NCBI RefSeq assembly: GCF_018638295.1 | Contig: NZ_JABTTS010000026.1 | Location: 1-64,000 of the forward strand | Source of the DNA: Streptomyces sp. CHD11 | GTDB lineage: Bacteria > Actinomycetota > Actinomycetes > Streptomycetales > Streptomycetaceae | Length of the DNA: 64,000 nt | Direction: 5' to 3' | Part shown: one piece after another, positions 52,015 through 61,400 of the stretch | Numbering within the stretch: position 1 is the stretch's first letter | Layout of the letters: each line of letters opens with the position of its first letter | Translations under genes and position numbers: made by a program | Notes under the pieces: model-generated | Seen by the model: only the letters and a program-made list of their open reading frames with translations | Databases searched by the model: none | Told to the model about the DNA's origin: nothing

Positions 52015-53127
52015 TTACTTGAGGCCGATCTTGTCGCAGGCGGCCTTGTACTTGTCGGTGCAGATCTCCTGGACGGTGTAGATGCCGTCCTTGATCACCG
52101 TCTCGTTGATGTTCTCCTGGGTCAGCGACACGACCGGGACGAGGACGGACGGGACACCCTTGGTGGTGGGGCTGTCGACCTTGTCCTTGGCGACGGAGTC
52201 CAGCGACTTGCCCTGGGCGAGCAGGACGGCCAGCTCCGCGGCGACGCTCGCCTCCTGCGGGAAGGGCTTGTAGACGCTCATGAACTGCTCACCGGTGACG
52301 ATGCGCTGCACGCCCGCGAGCTCGGCGTCCTGGCCGGTGACCGGGACGTCGGCGATGCCGGCCGCCTTCAGGGCGGTGATGATGCCGCCCGCCATGCCGT
52401 CGTTGGCGGAGTAGACGCCGACGATCTTGTCCTTGCCGAGGGCGGAGATGGCGCCCTCCATGTTGGCGTTGGCGTTCTCCGGCTTCCACTCCTTGGTGTC
52501 GTACTCGCGGCCGACCTTCACCTTGCCGTCGAGGACGGAGTGCGCGCCCTCCTTGAACATGGCGGCGTTCGGGTCGGTGGCGGACCCGTTCATCATGACG
52601 ATCTGGCCGCCCTCGGCCTTGTCGCCCAGCGCCTCCAGCAGGGCCTCGCCCTGGGTCTTGCCGACGGTCACGTTGTCGAACGAGGTGTAGGCGTCGATCG
52701 GGCCCTCGGCGAGACGGTCGTAGGCGACGACCGGGATGCCGGCGTCCTTGGCGTTCTTCACCGAGCCGGCGATGGCCTTCGCGTCGACCGCGTCCACGAT
52801 GAGGACGTCCACCTTGTTGGTGATCATCGTGTCGACCTGCTGGTTCTGCAGGCTGGCGTCCTGCTTGGCGTTGGCGTAGACGACCTCGGCCTTGTTGTTC
52901 GTGAGCTCCTTGACCTTCTTCTCGATCAAGGGCTTGTCGAACTTCTCGTACCGCGCGGTCTGGTTCTCCGGCAGGAGCAGGCCGACCTTGATGTCGTCGC
53001 CCTTGGCGGCGGAGTCACCGGAGTCCTTCTTGTCGCCGGACTCGGCGGCGCTGCCGCAAGCGGCGAGCGAGACGGCCATCGCACCTGCGGCAACGGCAAA
53101 GGCTGCACGACGCATACGCGTGTTCAT
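52015..53127 (-). CDS. xylF: Xylose-type sugar-binding lipoprotein XylF
   Basis: The 370-residue periplasmic-binding-protein-like lipoprotein has lipobox SLAAC (Cys24). The type-1 fold reads KVGLLLPENQTARYEKFDKP at the start, with VDVLIVDAVDAKAIAGSV, GIPVVAYDRLAEGP, NGSATDPNAAMFKEGA and GVYSANDGMAGG following. It is the solute receptor of XylFGH. Upstream are A/T-rich sequence with TTGACG at 53204-53199 and a GATGGCA/TGCCATC inverted repeat; no good -10 hexamer was found. It is transcribed in the same direction as rok7B7, 120 bases away. Confidence 0.9.
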   Translation of the reverse strand: MNTRMRRAAFAVAAGAMAVSLAACGSAAESGDKKDSGDSAAKGDDIKVGLLLPENQTARYEKFDKPLIEKKVKELTNNKAEVVYANAKQDASLQNQQVDTMITNKVDVLIVDAVDAKAIAGSVKNAKDAGIPVVAYDRLAEGPIDAYTSFDNVTVGKTQGEALLEALGDKAEGGQIVMMNGSATDPNAAMFKEGAHSVLDGKVKVGREYDTKEWKPENANANMEGAISALGKDKIVGVYSANDGMAGGIITALKAAGIADVPVTGQDAELAGVQRIVTGEQFMSVYKPFPQEASVAAELAVLLAQGKSLDSVAKDKVDSPTTKGVPSVLVPVVSLTQENINETVIKDGIYTVQEICTDKYKAACDKIGLK

Positions 53128-53223
53128 TCAGAAACCTCCCTGACGAGGCCGCGTCCTTGCGGCCGAGGTGGCTGGAAGTCAACTCGGCCACGCGTGCGAC
53201 GTCAAGAAGTAAATCCTTAACGA

Positions 53224-53241
53224 GATGGCAACGGTGCCATC
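53224..53241. promoter_or_regulatory. Inverted repeat between rok7B7 and xylF
   Basis: GATGGCA-ACGG-TGCCATC has perfect 7-base arms and lies 7 bases after the rok7B7 stop and about 95 bases before the xylF start. It could be an operator for Rok7B7 or another repressor, or a weak terminator; the short arms and A/T content favour an operator. Confidence 0.4.
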
Positions 53242-53247
53242 CGTTCT

Positions 53248-54459
53248 CTAAGTGAAGGCAGGGCTGGCCGCGGCGAGTGACCCCGTCGCGGTTCCGTCCA
53301 GAAGGGTCGAATCGCCCATCTCGCTCAACGCGAGGGCGAGCGCCCCGAGCACCTCCGCACGACCCCCAAGTGCCCCGGGGAGAACGGAGAGTTGACGTGC
53401 CGCACTGGGGATCGCGTAGCGGCCCACGGACTCCCGGATCGGCCCCAGTACGATCTCGCCGGCCTCGGCGAGATCGCCACCGAGAACGACCCTGCTCGGG
53501 TTCAGCAAGTTGCAGAGATTGGCGACTCCACTGCCGATGTGACGGCCGACGTCGGCGATCACGCGACGACAGCCCGGGTCACCGCCCCGCGCCAGTCTGA
53601 CGACTCCCTCCATCGTCAGATCGGAGCCGTGGCCCGGCTGGAGCAGCGGAAGCACATAGCGCGCGGCCGTGAACGTCTCCAGACAGCCGCGGTTGCCACA
53701 GCGGCACACAGGACCGGATTCGTCGAGTGTAATGTGTCCGATCTCACCCGCGGTGCCACCCGGCCCGCGATAGATCTTGCCGCTGATCACCAGGCCCGCG
53801 CCGACACCGCTCGCCACCTTGATGTAGGCCAGGTCCTGCACACCCCGGCCGCTGCCCCAGACCATCTCTCCCAGGGCGCCGAGGTTGGCGTCGTTGTCCA
53901 CGTGCACCGGCACGCCGAGCCGCCCCCGCAGTTCCTCGGCGGGCCTGGTGCCGGTCCAGCCGGGCAGGATCGCGGTGGAGCCCAGGGTGCCGGACTCCAC
54001 GTCGATCGGGCCCGGCACGCCAAGGCCCACCCCCGCGACCTTGGAACGGTCCACGCCCGTCGCCTCGATCAGCCGGCTGACCAGTTGTTCCGCCCGGTCG
54101 AAGCCCTGGGTCGAGGATGCGTCCACATCCAGCGGCTCGGCCTCCTCGGCCAGCACCTGGTGCGCGAGGTTCCCGACCGCGACCCGTAGGTGGGTGTGCC
54201 CGAAATCGACCCCGATCACGATGCCCGCGTCCCCGCTCAGCGAGACCGCGCGGGCCCGGCGGCCGCCCGAGGAGGTCGGGGTGACCTCCACCGTCCCGCC
54301 GTTCTTCAGCTCCCGGACGATATTGGAGACCGTGGCCGCGGACAGACCGGTCGTCCTCGCGATCTCGGCCTGGGTGAGGGAACCCGCAAGACGTACTGCC
54401 CGGACGACCCGCTCCAGGTTGGCTCGGTGCAGCGACGACTGCGACCCCGGAGTCTCCAC
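53248..54459 (-). CDS. rok7B7: ROK-family transcriptional regulator Rok7B7
   Basis: The 403-residue ROK regulator has an N-terminal winged helix (LTQAEIARTTGLSAATVSNI at about residue 26) and a sugar-kinase-like ROK domain with GVDFGHTHLRVAVG, VDNDANLGALGE and the zinc motif CRCGNRGCLE (about residue 245). In S. coelicolor the orthologue controls xylFGH, carbon catabolite repression and antibiotic production. Its position between ngcEFG and xylFGH is the same here. The GTG at 54459 has GGGAGGT six bases upstream; a longer frame upstream lacks this. Confidence 0.9.
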   Translation of the reverse strand: METPGSQSSLHRANLERVVRAVRLAGSLTQAEIARTTGLSAATVSNIVRELKNGGTVEVTPTSSGGRRARAVSLSGDAGIVIGVDFGHTHLRVAVGNLAHQVLAEEAEPLDVDASSTQGFDRAEQLVSRLIEATGVDRSKVAGVGLGVPGPIDVESGTLGSTAILPGWTGTRPAEELRGRLGVPVHVDNDANLGALGEMVWGSGRGVQDLAYIKVASGVGAGLVISGKIYRGPGGTAGEIGHITLDESGPVCRCGNRGCLETFTAARYVLPLLQPGHGSDLTMEGVVRLARGGDPGCRRVIADVGRHIGSGVANLCNLLNPSRVVLGGDLAEAGEIVLGPIRESVGRYAIPSAARQLSVLPGALGGRAEVLGALALALSEMGDSTLLDGTATGSLAAASPAFT

Positions 54460-54590
54460 GACGACCTCCCGCGCGCGGGGGCCGCATCGGTGAGGCCCCT
54501 CTCTGTCCAACTAGTGAACCCTAAGATGAGCCGTTCGGGTCGCCTCCCGTCAAGAGGTTGAACCGTTTCCGGGGGCATGGACACACACGG

Positions 54591-54622
54591 ACACGCCGCT
54601 CCCTGGGCCGGGAGCGGCGTGT
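54591..54622 (-). terminator. ngcEFG terminator
   Basis: Perfect 13-base arms ACACGCCGCTCCC (54591-54603) and GGGAGCGGCGTGT (54610-54622) with a 6-base loop lie 20 bases past the ngcG stop. Confidence 0.85.
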
Positions 54623-54642
54623 GAACGGTGGGTGCCGGAGCG

Positions 54643-55578
54643 TTACTTCAAGGTTGCGGACGTGAGGCCGACCTGCACCTGCCGCTGGAAGGACAGATAG
54701 ACCACCAGCATGGGCACCATGGCGATGGTCACGCCGGCGAAGAGCACGGGAAGGTCGGAGGCGTACCCCTGCTGCTGCTGGAGCTGGATCAGCCCCTGGG
54801 TCAGCACATAGCGTTCCGGATCGTCACCGCTCTGCGGCTGCATCAGCACCGTCGGCAGAATGTACTGGTTCCACTGGCCCAGCGTGTTGAAGATGCCGAC
54901 GCTCAGCAGACCGGGCTTGGCCATCGGCATCATCACCTGGAAGAACGTCCGGGTGTGCGAGGCCCCGTCGAGGATCGCCGCCTCGAAGACCGCCGTGGGC
55001 AGGGTCCGGAAGAACGCGTGCATGAAGAACACCGTGAACGGCAGCGAGTAGGCCACGTACACCAGGGCCAGGCCGTGGTACGTGTTCAGCATGTCCAGCC
55101 GTTTGACCATGAAGAACAGTGGCACCAGGGCCAGGAAGACGGGGAACATCGCGCCCGCGACGAAGAAGTAGTACAGCAGGCGGTTGCCCCGGAACTCGTA
55201 GCGGGCCAGTACGTAGGCCGCCATGGAACCGAGCAGCATCGTCAGCGGCACGGAGATGACGAGCACGATGACGGTGCTGGTGAAGTAGTCGCCGATGCCC
55301 TTCTCCCAGGCGCGGGAGAAGACGCCCGGGTCCCAGTTCCGCGGCCAGCCGAAGGCCGATCCGCCGATCTGCGCGTCGGTCCGGAAGGAGCTGAGCACCA
55401 GCCACAGCAGCGGCAGCACGATCAGCACCGCCCACACGGCGAGGAAACCGTGCGAGAAGACGTTCAGCACGACGCCTTCGCCGCGCTCGTCGCCGGGGCG
55501 GACGGTGCCCTTGCTCACCGGCGGCGAGGGCGGGGTGGGGCCCCCGGTGGGGGCGGATTCCTTGAGAGGTGCGCTCAT
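54643..55578 (-). CDS. ngcG: ABC sugar permease NgcG
   Basis: The 311-residue MalG-type inner-membrane permease has six membrane segments after a roughly 35-residue Pro-rich N-terminus. The cytoplasmic EAA loop reads EAAILDGASHTRTFFQVMMP. With NgcF it forms the channel of an importer for N,N'-diacetylchitobiose/GlcNAc in other Streptomyces. It follows ngcF by 15 bases. No ATPase gene is in the operon; such systems usually share the MsiK ATPase encoded elsewhere. Confidence 0.87.
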   Translation of the reverse strand: MSAPLKESAPTGGPTPPSPPVSKGTVRPGDERGEGVVLNVFSHGFLAVWAVLIVLPLLWLVLSSFRTDAQIGGSAFGWPRNWDPGVFSRAWEKGIGDYFTSTVIVLVISVPLTMLLGSMAAYVLARYEFRGNRLLYYFFVAGAMFPVFLALVPLFFMVKRLDMLNTYHGLALVYVAYSLPFTVFFMHAFFRTLPTAVFEAAILDGASHTRTFFQVMMPMAKPGLLSVGIFNTLGQWNQYILPTVLMQPQSGDDPERYVLTQGLIQLQQQQGYASDLPVLFAGVTIAMVPMLVVYLSFQRQVQVGLTSATLK

Positions 55579-55593
55579 CGTCGTTGCTCCGCC

Positions 55594-56523
55594 TCAGAAC
55601 TCGATGCGCTCGCGACGGGTGGCGCGCAGCATGACCACGGACACGATCAGGGTGAGGAGCAGCATGACCACGCCCATGGCGCAGGCGTAGCCGCTCCGGC
55701 CGTACAGCAGGAAGTTGCGCATCATCACGGTCGACATGACCTCGCTGTGGTGGTCGGGGCCACCGCCGTAGTCGCCGGCGGTCATGGTGGAGACCAGGAT
55801 GAACATGTCCATCGCCGCGATGCCGAGGTAGACCCAGGCGGTCTGCACGGAGTCCCACAGCAGGGGCAGGGTGATGCGGAAGAAGGACTGGGTGCGGCTC
55901 GCCCCGTCGATCAGGGCGGCCTCGTAGATGTCACGCGGAATGGACTGCATGGCGGCCGAGAAGAGCACCAGATAGAAGCCGACGCCGTGCCAGACGACCA
56001 CCGCCATGAGGGCCCACAGCACGACGTTCGGCTCGTTGAGCCATTCCACGGGATTCTGGCTGTCGACCAGTCCGAGTTTGATCAGGGCGCCGTTGAGCAT
56101 TCCGCCGCCGTCGCTGCGGTAGACCGCCCCGAAGAGCACGGCCAGGATGGCCAGCGAAAGGACCTGCGGGAAGAAGTAGATGACCCGGTAGTACTTCGAT
56201 CCGGCGACTCCCGAGACGCCTCCGGAACGTCCGCGTCCGCCCGCGTTCAGCATGAAGGCGAAGAACAGCGCGAGCAGAATGGTGATCACCGGGATGAACA
56301 CCAGGAACAGGATGTTGTGCCAGATGGCACCCATGAAGACGTCGTCCTTGAACAACGCCGTGTAGTTGTCCAGCCCGACGAAGTCGAAGCTCTGCGACTG
56401 TCCCTTCCAGTCGGTCAGTGAATAACCGAAGGTCTGGATGTACGGCCAGATCACGAAGATCAGGTAGAGCGCCACGGGAAAGAGGAGAAATCCCGCGACG
56501 AACCGGTGCTGCCCTTTGCGCAT
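55594..56523 (-). CDS. ngcF: ABC sugar permease NgcF
   Basis: The 309-residue MalF-type permease has six to seven membrane segments and the EAA loop EAALIDGASRTQSFFRITLP. It begins MRKGQHRFVAGFLLFPVALY, the usual N-terminal helix of the family. It pairs with NgcG. The 76-base gap to ngcE and strand agreement support one operon. Confidence 0.87.
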   Translation of the reverse strand: MRKGQHRFVAGFLLFPVALYLIFVIWPYIQTFGYSLTDWKGQSQSFDFVGLDNYTALFKDDVFMGAIWHNILFLVFIPVITILLALFFAFMLNAGGRGRSGGVSGVAGSKYYRVIYFFPQVLSLAILAVLFGAVYRSDGGGMLNGALIKLGLVDSQNPVEWLNEPNVVLWALMAVVVWHGVGFYLVLFSAAMQSIPRDIYEAALIDGASRTQSFFRITLPLLWDSVQTAWVYLGIAAMDMFILVSTMTAGDYGGGPDHHSEVMSTVMMRNFLLYGRSGYACAMGVVMLLLTLIVSVVMLRATRRERIEF

Positions 56524-56599
56524 GGCGTTCCTGCCCCTGGGTGTGGCCGCCGCGGGCCGGGATTCCTCCGGGCCCGCGGCGGTCGTCGGCCGAGCGAGA

Positions 56600-58057
56600 T
56601 CAGTCGCGGCGGTTCTTCTTCGAGGCCGGGTCCTTGGCCTGCTTGTCGACCGCCGCCTGGGCGCGCTTGAGCCATTCCCTGGGCTGGATACGCTTGGCCA
56701 TCAGCTCGTTGGACGCGTTCTCGATGGCGGTGCCCATCTCGCTGTACCACTCGGTGTACAGGAAACGGAACGTGTTGTCGCCGGCCGCCTTGGAGGCCTC
56801 GACGGTGGACTGGGTGCCCGGCCGCAGCTGCACGCCCGGGTCGACGCCGTCCTTGAGGATGGTCAGCGAGTTCGCCTCCTTGGCGAAGATGGTCGACCAC
56901 TCCTTGGAGAGCATCATCCGCATGAACTCCTTGGCCGCGGGGAGGTTCTTGGCCTTGGACGGGATGATGAAGGGCTCGCCGGAACCGGCCCGGATCGCCT
57001 CGAAGGGCAGCGCGCTGTCCGCGAGCACCGGCATCGGCAGGAACTTCATGTCGAAGTCCTCCGGTGTCGTCTTGAGCTGTTCGTTCTCGAGCCAGGAGCC
57101 GCTGGTGATGAAGGCGGCCTTGTACTGGTTCCAGCGTGTCTGCGACTCGGTGTGGGTCAGGCCGTTCGTGCCGGGCATCAAGTAGCCCTTCTCGACGACC
57201 TCGTAGACGGCCTCGATGGCCTCGGTGGCGGCGTCGGAGCCGACGAACGCCTTGGGATCGAGGTTGTCGATCGCCTTCATGGCGTCCAGACCGCCCTTCT
57301 TGGCGATCAGGTCCATGATGGCGACGTTGATGTAGTACGGGAACTTGCCCTGGTGCGCGAGGCCGCCGATGCCCTGGGACCTGGCGTCCTTGCAGACGGC
57401 GAGGAAGTCGTCCCAGGTCTTGGGCGCCTCCCAGCCCTTCTCCTCGAAGAGCTTGCCGGAGTACCACAGACCCCACACCGTGTAGATGTAGTTGAGGGCG
57501 ACGACCTTGCCCTCCTGCATGCCGGCGTCGAGCGTGCCGGGAATGAGGGTGTCGCGGACCTTCACGTCCGGGTCGTCGGCCGAGGGGGCGTCCAGCACTT
57601 CGGCGAGGTCGAGGAGCTGGCCGTTCTTGTGCAGGACGTCGATCGGGATCTGCTGGGCGCCCGAGTCGTCGACGATGTCCGGCGGATTGCCGGCGTTGAA
57701 CCGCGGCTGGAGTTTGCCGGTGATCTCCTGGGTGCCGGTGTGGACGGAGGTGACGCCCCTCTTCTTCTCGAAGTCGGCCTCCCACGCCTTGGCGTAGTCG
57801 TCGCCGTAGCCGCCCTTGAAGATGACGATGTCGAGTTTGCTGCCCTCCTTGACGCCGAACGGGTTGGATTCGGACGTCTTGCCCTCGTTGTCGCCGGAAT
57901 TGTCTTCCCCGCCCCCGCTGGCACACGCGGACAGGAAGCTCATCGCGGGTACGGAAACCAGGCCGAGCGCGGCGGACCGCTTGATCAGTGCGCGGCGTCC
58001 CACGCCGGTCGTGCTGTTGTCACCGGTGCCGTTGTTCTCGGCGGAAGTGGATCCCAT
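56600..58057 (-). CDS. ngcE: Chitobiose/GlcNAc-type substrate-binding lipoprotein NgcE
   Basis: The 485-residue solute-binding protein has an N-terminal Tat-type lipoprotein signal: RRALIK at residues 21-26 and lipobox LSAC with Cys45. The body is a cluster-B binding protein (KLDIVIFKGGYGDDYAKAWE, FNAGNPPDIVDD, NYIYTVWGLWYSGKLFEEKGW, ending AKRIQPREWLKRAQ). NgcE is the receptor of the chitobiose/GlcNAc importer in S. olivaceoviridis and S. coelicolor. The ATG at 58057 is chosen with GAGG eight bases upstream; a TTG two codons earlier is possible. A promoter overlapped by a DasR-like element lies 139 bases upstream. Confidence 0.9.
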   Translation of the reverse strand: MGSTSAENNGTGDNSTTGVGRRALIKRSAALGLVSVPAMSFLSACASGGGEDNSGDNEGKTSESNPFGVKEGSKLDIVIFKGGYGDDYAKAWEADFEKKRGVTSVHTGTQEITGKLQPRFNAGNPPDIVDDSGAQQIPIDVLHKNGQLLDLAEVLDAPSADDPDVKVRDTLIPGTLDAGMQEGKVVALNYIYTVWGLWYSGKLFEEKGWEAPKTWDDFLAVCKDARSQGIGGLAHQGKFPYYINVAIMDLIAKKGGLDAMKAIDNLDPKAFVGSDAATEAIEAVYEVVEKGYLMPGTNGLTHTESQTRWNQYKAAFITSGSWLENEQLKTTPEDFDMKFLPMPVLADSALPFEAIRAGSGEPFIIPSKAKNLPAAKEFMRMMLSKEWSTIFAKEANSLTILKDGVDPGVQLRPGTQSTVEASKAAGDNTFRFLYTEWYSEMGTAIENASNELMAKRIQPREWLKRAQAAVDKQAKDPASKKNRRD

Positions 58058-58192
58058 GCTCAAGTCCTCGCCTTCTCCAGGACTCAGGCGGTGAACCGGA
58101 TCCTCCCCGGCACCGCGTTCGGGTCACGCTGGGTCGTGCAGGAAGTACGGCCGTACAGGGTTCGGGTGCGGTGAAGACGCCCCGGAGTGCCG

Positions 58193-58208
58193 ACAGGTAT
58201 AGTCCACT
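58193..58208. promoter_or_regulatory. DasR-responsive element (dre) at ngcE
   Basis: ACAGGTATAGTCCACT matches the 16-base dre consensus ACTGGTCTAGACCACT at 13 positions and overlaps the -10 hexamer of the ngcE promoter. DasR is the GntR-type repressor of GlcNAc/chitin genes, so this fits repression of ngcEFG relieved by GlcN-6-P. It is based on sequence match only. Confidence 0.6.
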
Positions 58209-58225
58209 TCACGCCGACGGAGCAA
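58196..58225 (-). promoter_or_regulatory. Promoter of ngcEFG
   Basis: On the minus strand TTGCTC (58225-58220), an 18-base spacer, then TATACC (58201-58196) resemble a vegetative promoter with a good -10. The predicted transcript has a leader of roughly 130 bases. Confidence 0.55.
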
Positions 58226-58349
58226 GATCGAATGCAAGGTTCCCCTCCGGTCTTTTCCGAGTTGAGACCTCGCGGAAAGACAAGCCTGCCGGTGCGCTGC
58301 CCTGCGGAGAAATCCTTGCCACCTCCCCCGAAGGCCGCATTCAACCCCC

Positions 58350-58378
58350 TTGACATCACGGGCGACTTGACCCACTAC
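58350..58378 (+). promoter_or_regulatory. Promoter of the GH92 gene
   Basis: TTGACA (58350-58355), a 17-base spacer and CACTAC (58373-58378) form a plausible vegetative promoter: perfect -35, weak -10. The start codon is 57 bases further, with a palindromic operator between. Confidence 0.5.
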
Positions 58379-58399
58379 TGGTCCTTGCGCATCGTGATT

Positions 58400-58411
58400 G
58401 ACAACGTTGTC
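58400..58411. promoter_or_regulatory. LacI-family operator upstream of GH92
   Basis: GACAACGTTGTC is a perfect 12-base palindrome in the context TTGACAACGTTGTCCA, a common LacI-family operator type (central CG). It lies 24 bases before the GH92 ATG, downstream of the predicted promoter. Confidence 0.65.
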
Positions 58412-58434
58412 CAGCGCAGGGAAGGTGCTCGCGC

Positions 58435-61400
58435 ATGCAACCAAGGGTTCGGCACAGATGGGGAACGGCGGTCGTCGCGACGACCGCCTTTGCTTTGGCC
58501 GCGGGCTCACAGGGCGTCGCGGTCGCCCTGCCCACGGCGCCGAAGAAGGCCGACCGGGAGTTCGCTTCGTCCTTCGAGGCCGGCCAGCCGGCTCCGGACT
58601 GGCTGAACACCGTGGACACCACCCGGGGCGGCGCCAAGCGCGCCTCGGGCGTGGACGGCGGCTTCACGTCCGGTATCCCGGGCAATGTCACCCACCGTGT
58701 CACGGACGTCCGGGCCAGCGGGGAGAACACCGGCGGCAAGGAGGTGAAGGGGAACCTCTTCGACGGTGAGTCCGCCACCAAGTGGCTGACCTTCGCGCCG
58801 ACCGGCTGGATCGAGTTCGACCTGGACGAGCCGACGGAGATCGTCACGTACGCCCTCACCTCGGCCAACGACCACGACGAGCGCGACCCCGTGGACTGGA
58901 CGCTGGAGGGCTCGGCGGACGGCGAGGACTGGCAGACCCTGGACACCCGCTCCGGGGAGTCCTTCGCGGAGCGGTTCGAGACCAAGACGTACGACCTCGC
59001 CGAGCCGGCGAAGTTCCGGCACTGGCGTGTGGAGTTCACCAGGAACAAGGGAGCGGACGACGCCCTCCAGCTCGCCGAGATCCAGCTGTCCACCGGCATC
59101 GCCGACCCCATACCTCAGGACATGCTCTCGCTCGTCGACCGCGGCCCGGCCGGCTCGCCGACCGCGAAGGCGGACGCCGGCTTCACCGGCAAGCGCGCCC
59201 TCAGGTACGCCGGCCGGCACACCACGGAGGGCCGGGCCTACTCGTACAACAAGGTCTTCGACGTCCATGTGAAGGTCGACCGCCGTACGGAGCTGTCCTA
59301 CAAGATCTTCCCGTCGATGGCGGACCGGGACCTCGACTACGACGCCACGAACGTCTCCGTCGACCTGGCCTTCACCGACGGCACCCATCTGAGCGACCTG
59401 AGGGCGACGGACCAGCACGGCTTCCCGCTGTCGCCGCGCGGCCAGGGCGACTCCAAGGTCCTGTACGTCAACCAGTGGAACAGCGTGCGCTCCGCGATCG
59501 GCTCGGTGGCCGCCGGCAAGACCGTCGACCGGATCCTGGTCGCCTACGACTCCCCCAAGGGCCCGGCGAAGTTCCGGGGCTGGCTGGACGACGTGGAGCT
59601 GAAGCGGGTGGCGCCCGAGCGGCCGAAGGCCCATCTGTCCGACTACGCGGTGACGACCCGGGGCACCAACTCCAGCGGCAGCTTCTCGCGCGGCAACACC
59701 TTCCCGGCCACGGCCGTGCCGCACGGATTCAACTTCTGGACCCCGGTCACCAACGCCCGCTCGACGAGCTGGCTGTACGACTACGCGAGCGGCAACAACG
59801 ACGACAACCTCCCGACCGTCCAGGCCTTCAGCGCGAGCCACGAGCCCAGCCCGTGGATGGGTGACCGGCAGACCTTCCAGGTGATGCCCTCGGTCGCCTC
59901 CGGCACCCCGGACCTCGGACGCGAGGCGCGTGAGCTGGCCTTCCGGCACGAGAACGAGACCGCGCGGCCGTACTACTACGGGGTGCGGTTCGAGAACGGG
60001 CTGAAGGCGGAGATGACGCCGACGGACCACGCCGCGATGATGCGCTTCACCTTCCCCGGTGACGACGCGAGCGTACTGTTCGACAACGCCGGCGACGAGA
60101 ACGTCCCGGAACGCGGCGGTCTGACCCTCGACAAGGACAACGGCACCTTCACCGGCTACTCGGACGTCAAGTCCGGCGGGTCCACGGGAGCGACCCGGCT
60201 GTTCGTGTACGGAAAGTTCGACAGCAGGGTCACCGGCGGGGACTCCAGCGGCCTCAAGGGCCACCTGCGCTTCGACGCCGGCCGGGACCGCACGGTGACC
60301 CTGCGCCTGGCCACCTCGCTGATCAGCGTCGACCAGGCGAAGGACAACCTGCGCCAGGAGCTGCCGGAGCGCGCCTCCTTCGAGAAGGTCAAGCGCGACG
60401 CGCAGCGCCAGTGGGACCGGATCCTCGGCAAGGTGGAGGTCGAGGGCGCCACCCCGGACCAGCTGACCACGCTGTACTCCAGCCTGTACCGGCTGTACCT
60501 GTACCCGAACTCGGGCCACGAGAAGGTGGACGGGAAGTACCGGTACGCCTCTCCCTTCTCGAAGGCGGAAGGGCCCGACACCCCGACGCAGACCGGGGCG
60601 AAGATCGTCGACGGCAAGGTGTACGTCAACAACGGCTTCTGGGACACCTACCGGACCACCTGGCCGGCGTACTCCTTCCTGACCCCGTCCAAGGCCGCCG
60701 AGCTGGCGGACGGGTTCGTGCAGCACTACAAGGACGGCGGCTGGACCTCCCGCTGGTCCTCCCCGGGCTACGCGGACCTGATGACCGGCACCTCCTCCGA
60801 CGTCGCGTTCGCGGACGCCTACGTCAAGGGCGTCGACCTCGACGCGAAGACGGCGTACGACGCGGCGGTGAAGAACGCCACCGTGGTGCCCCCGTCCTCC
60901 GGTGTGGGCCGCAAGGGCATGGCCACCTCGCCGTTCCTCGGCTACACGAGCGTCGAGACGCACGAGGGCATGTCGTGGGCGCTGGAGGGCTTCCTCAACG
61001 ACTACGGCATCGCCAAGATGGGCGAGGCCCTTCACAAGAGGACCGGTGAGAAGCGCTACAAGGAGGAGGCCGCGTACTTCCTCGACCGCGCCCAGGACTA
61101 CGTCAACCTCTTCGACTCCGAGGCCGGGTTCTTCCAGGGCCGCGACCTCGAGGGCGACTGGCGCGTGGAGTCCTCGAAGTACGACCCGCGCATCTGGGGC
61201 CACGACTACACCGAGACCAACGGCTGGGGCTACGCCTTCACCGCCCCGCAGGACAGCCTCGGCCTGGCCAACCTCTACGGCGGCCGCAAGGGCCTCGCGG
61301 ACAAGCTCGACGAGTACCTGTCCACGCCCGAGACGGCCGCCCCGGAGTTCAAGGGCTCCTACGGCGGGGTCATCCACGAGATGATCGAGGCGCGGGACGT

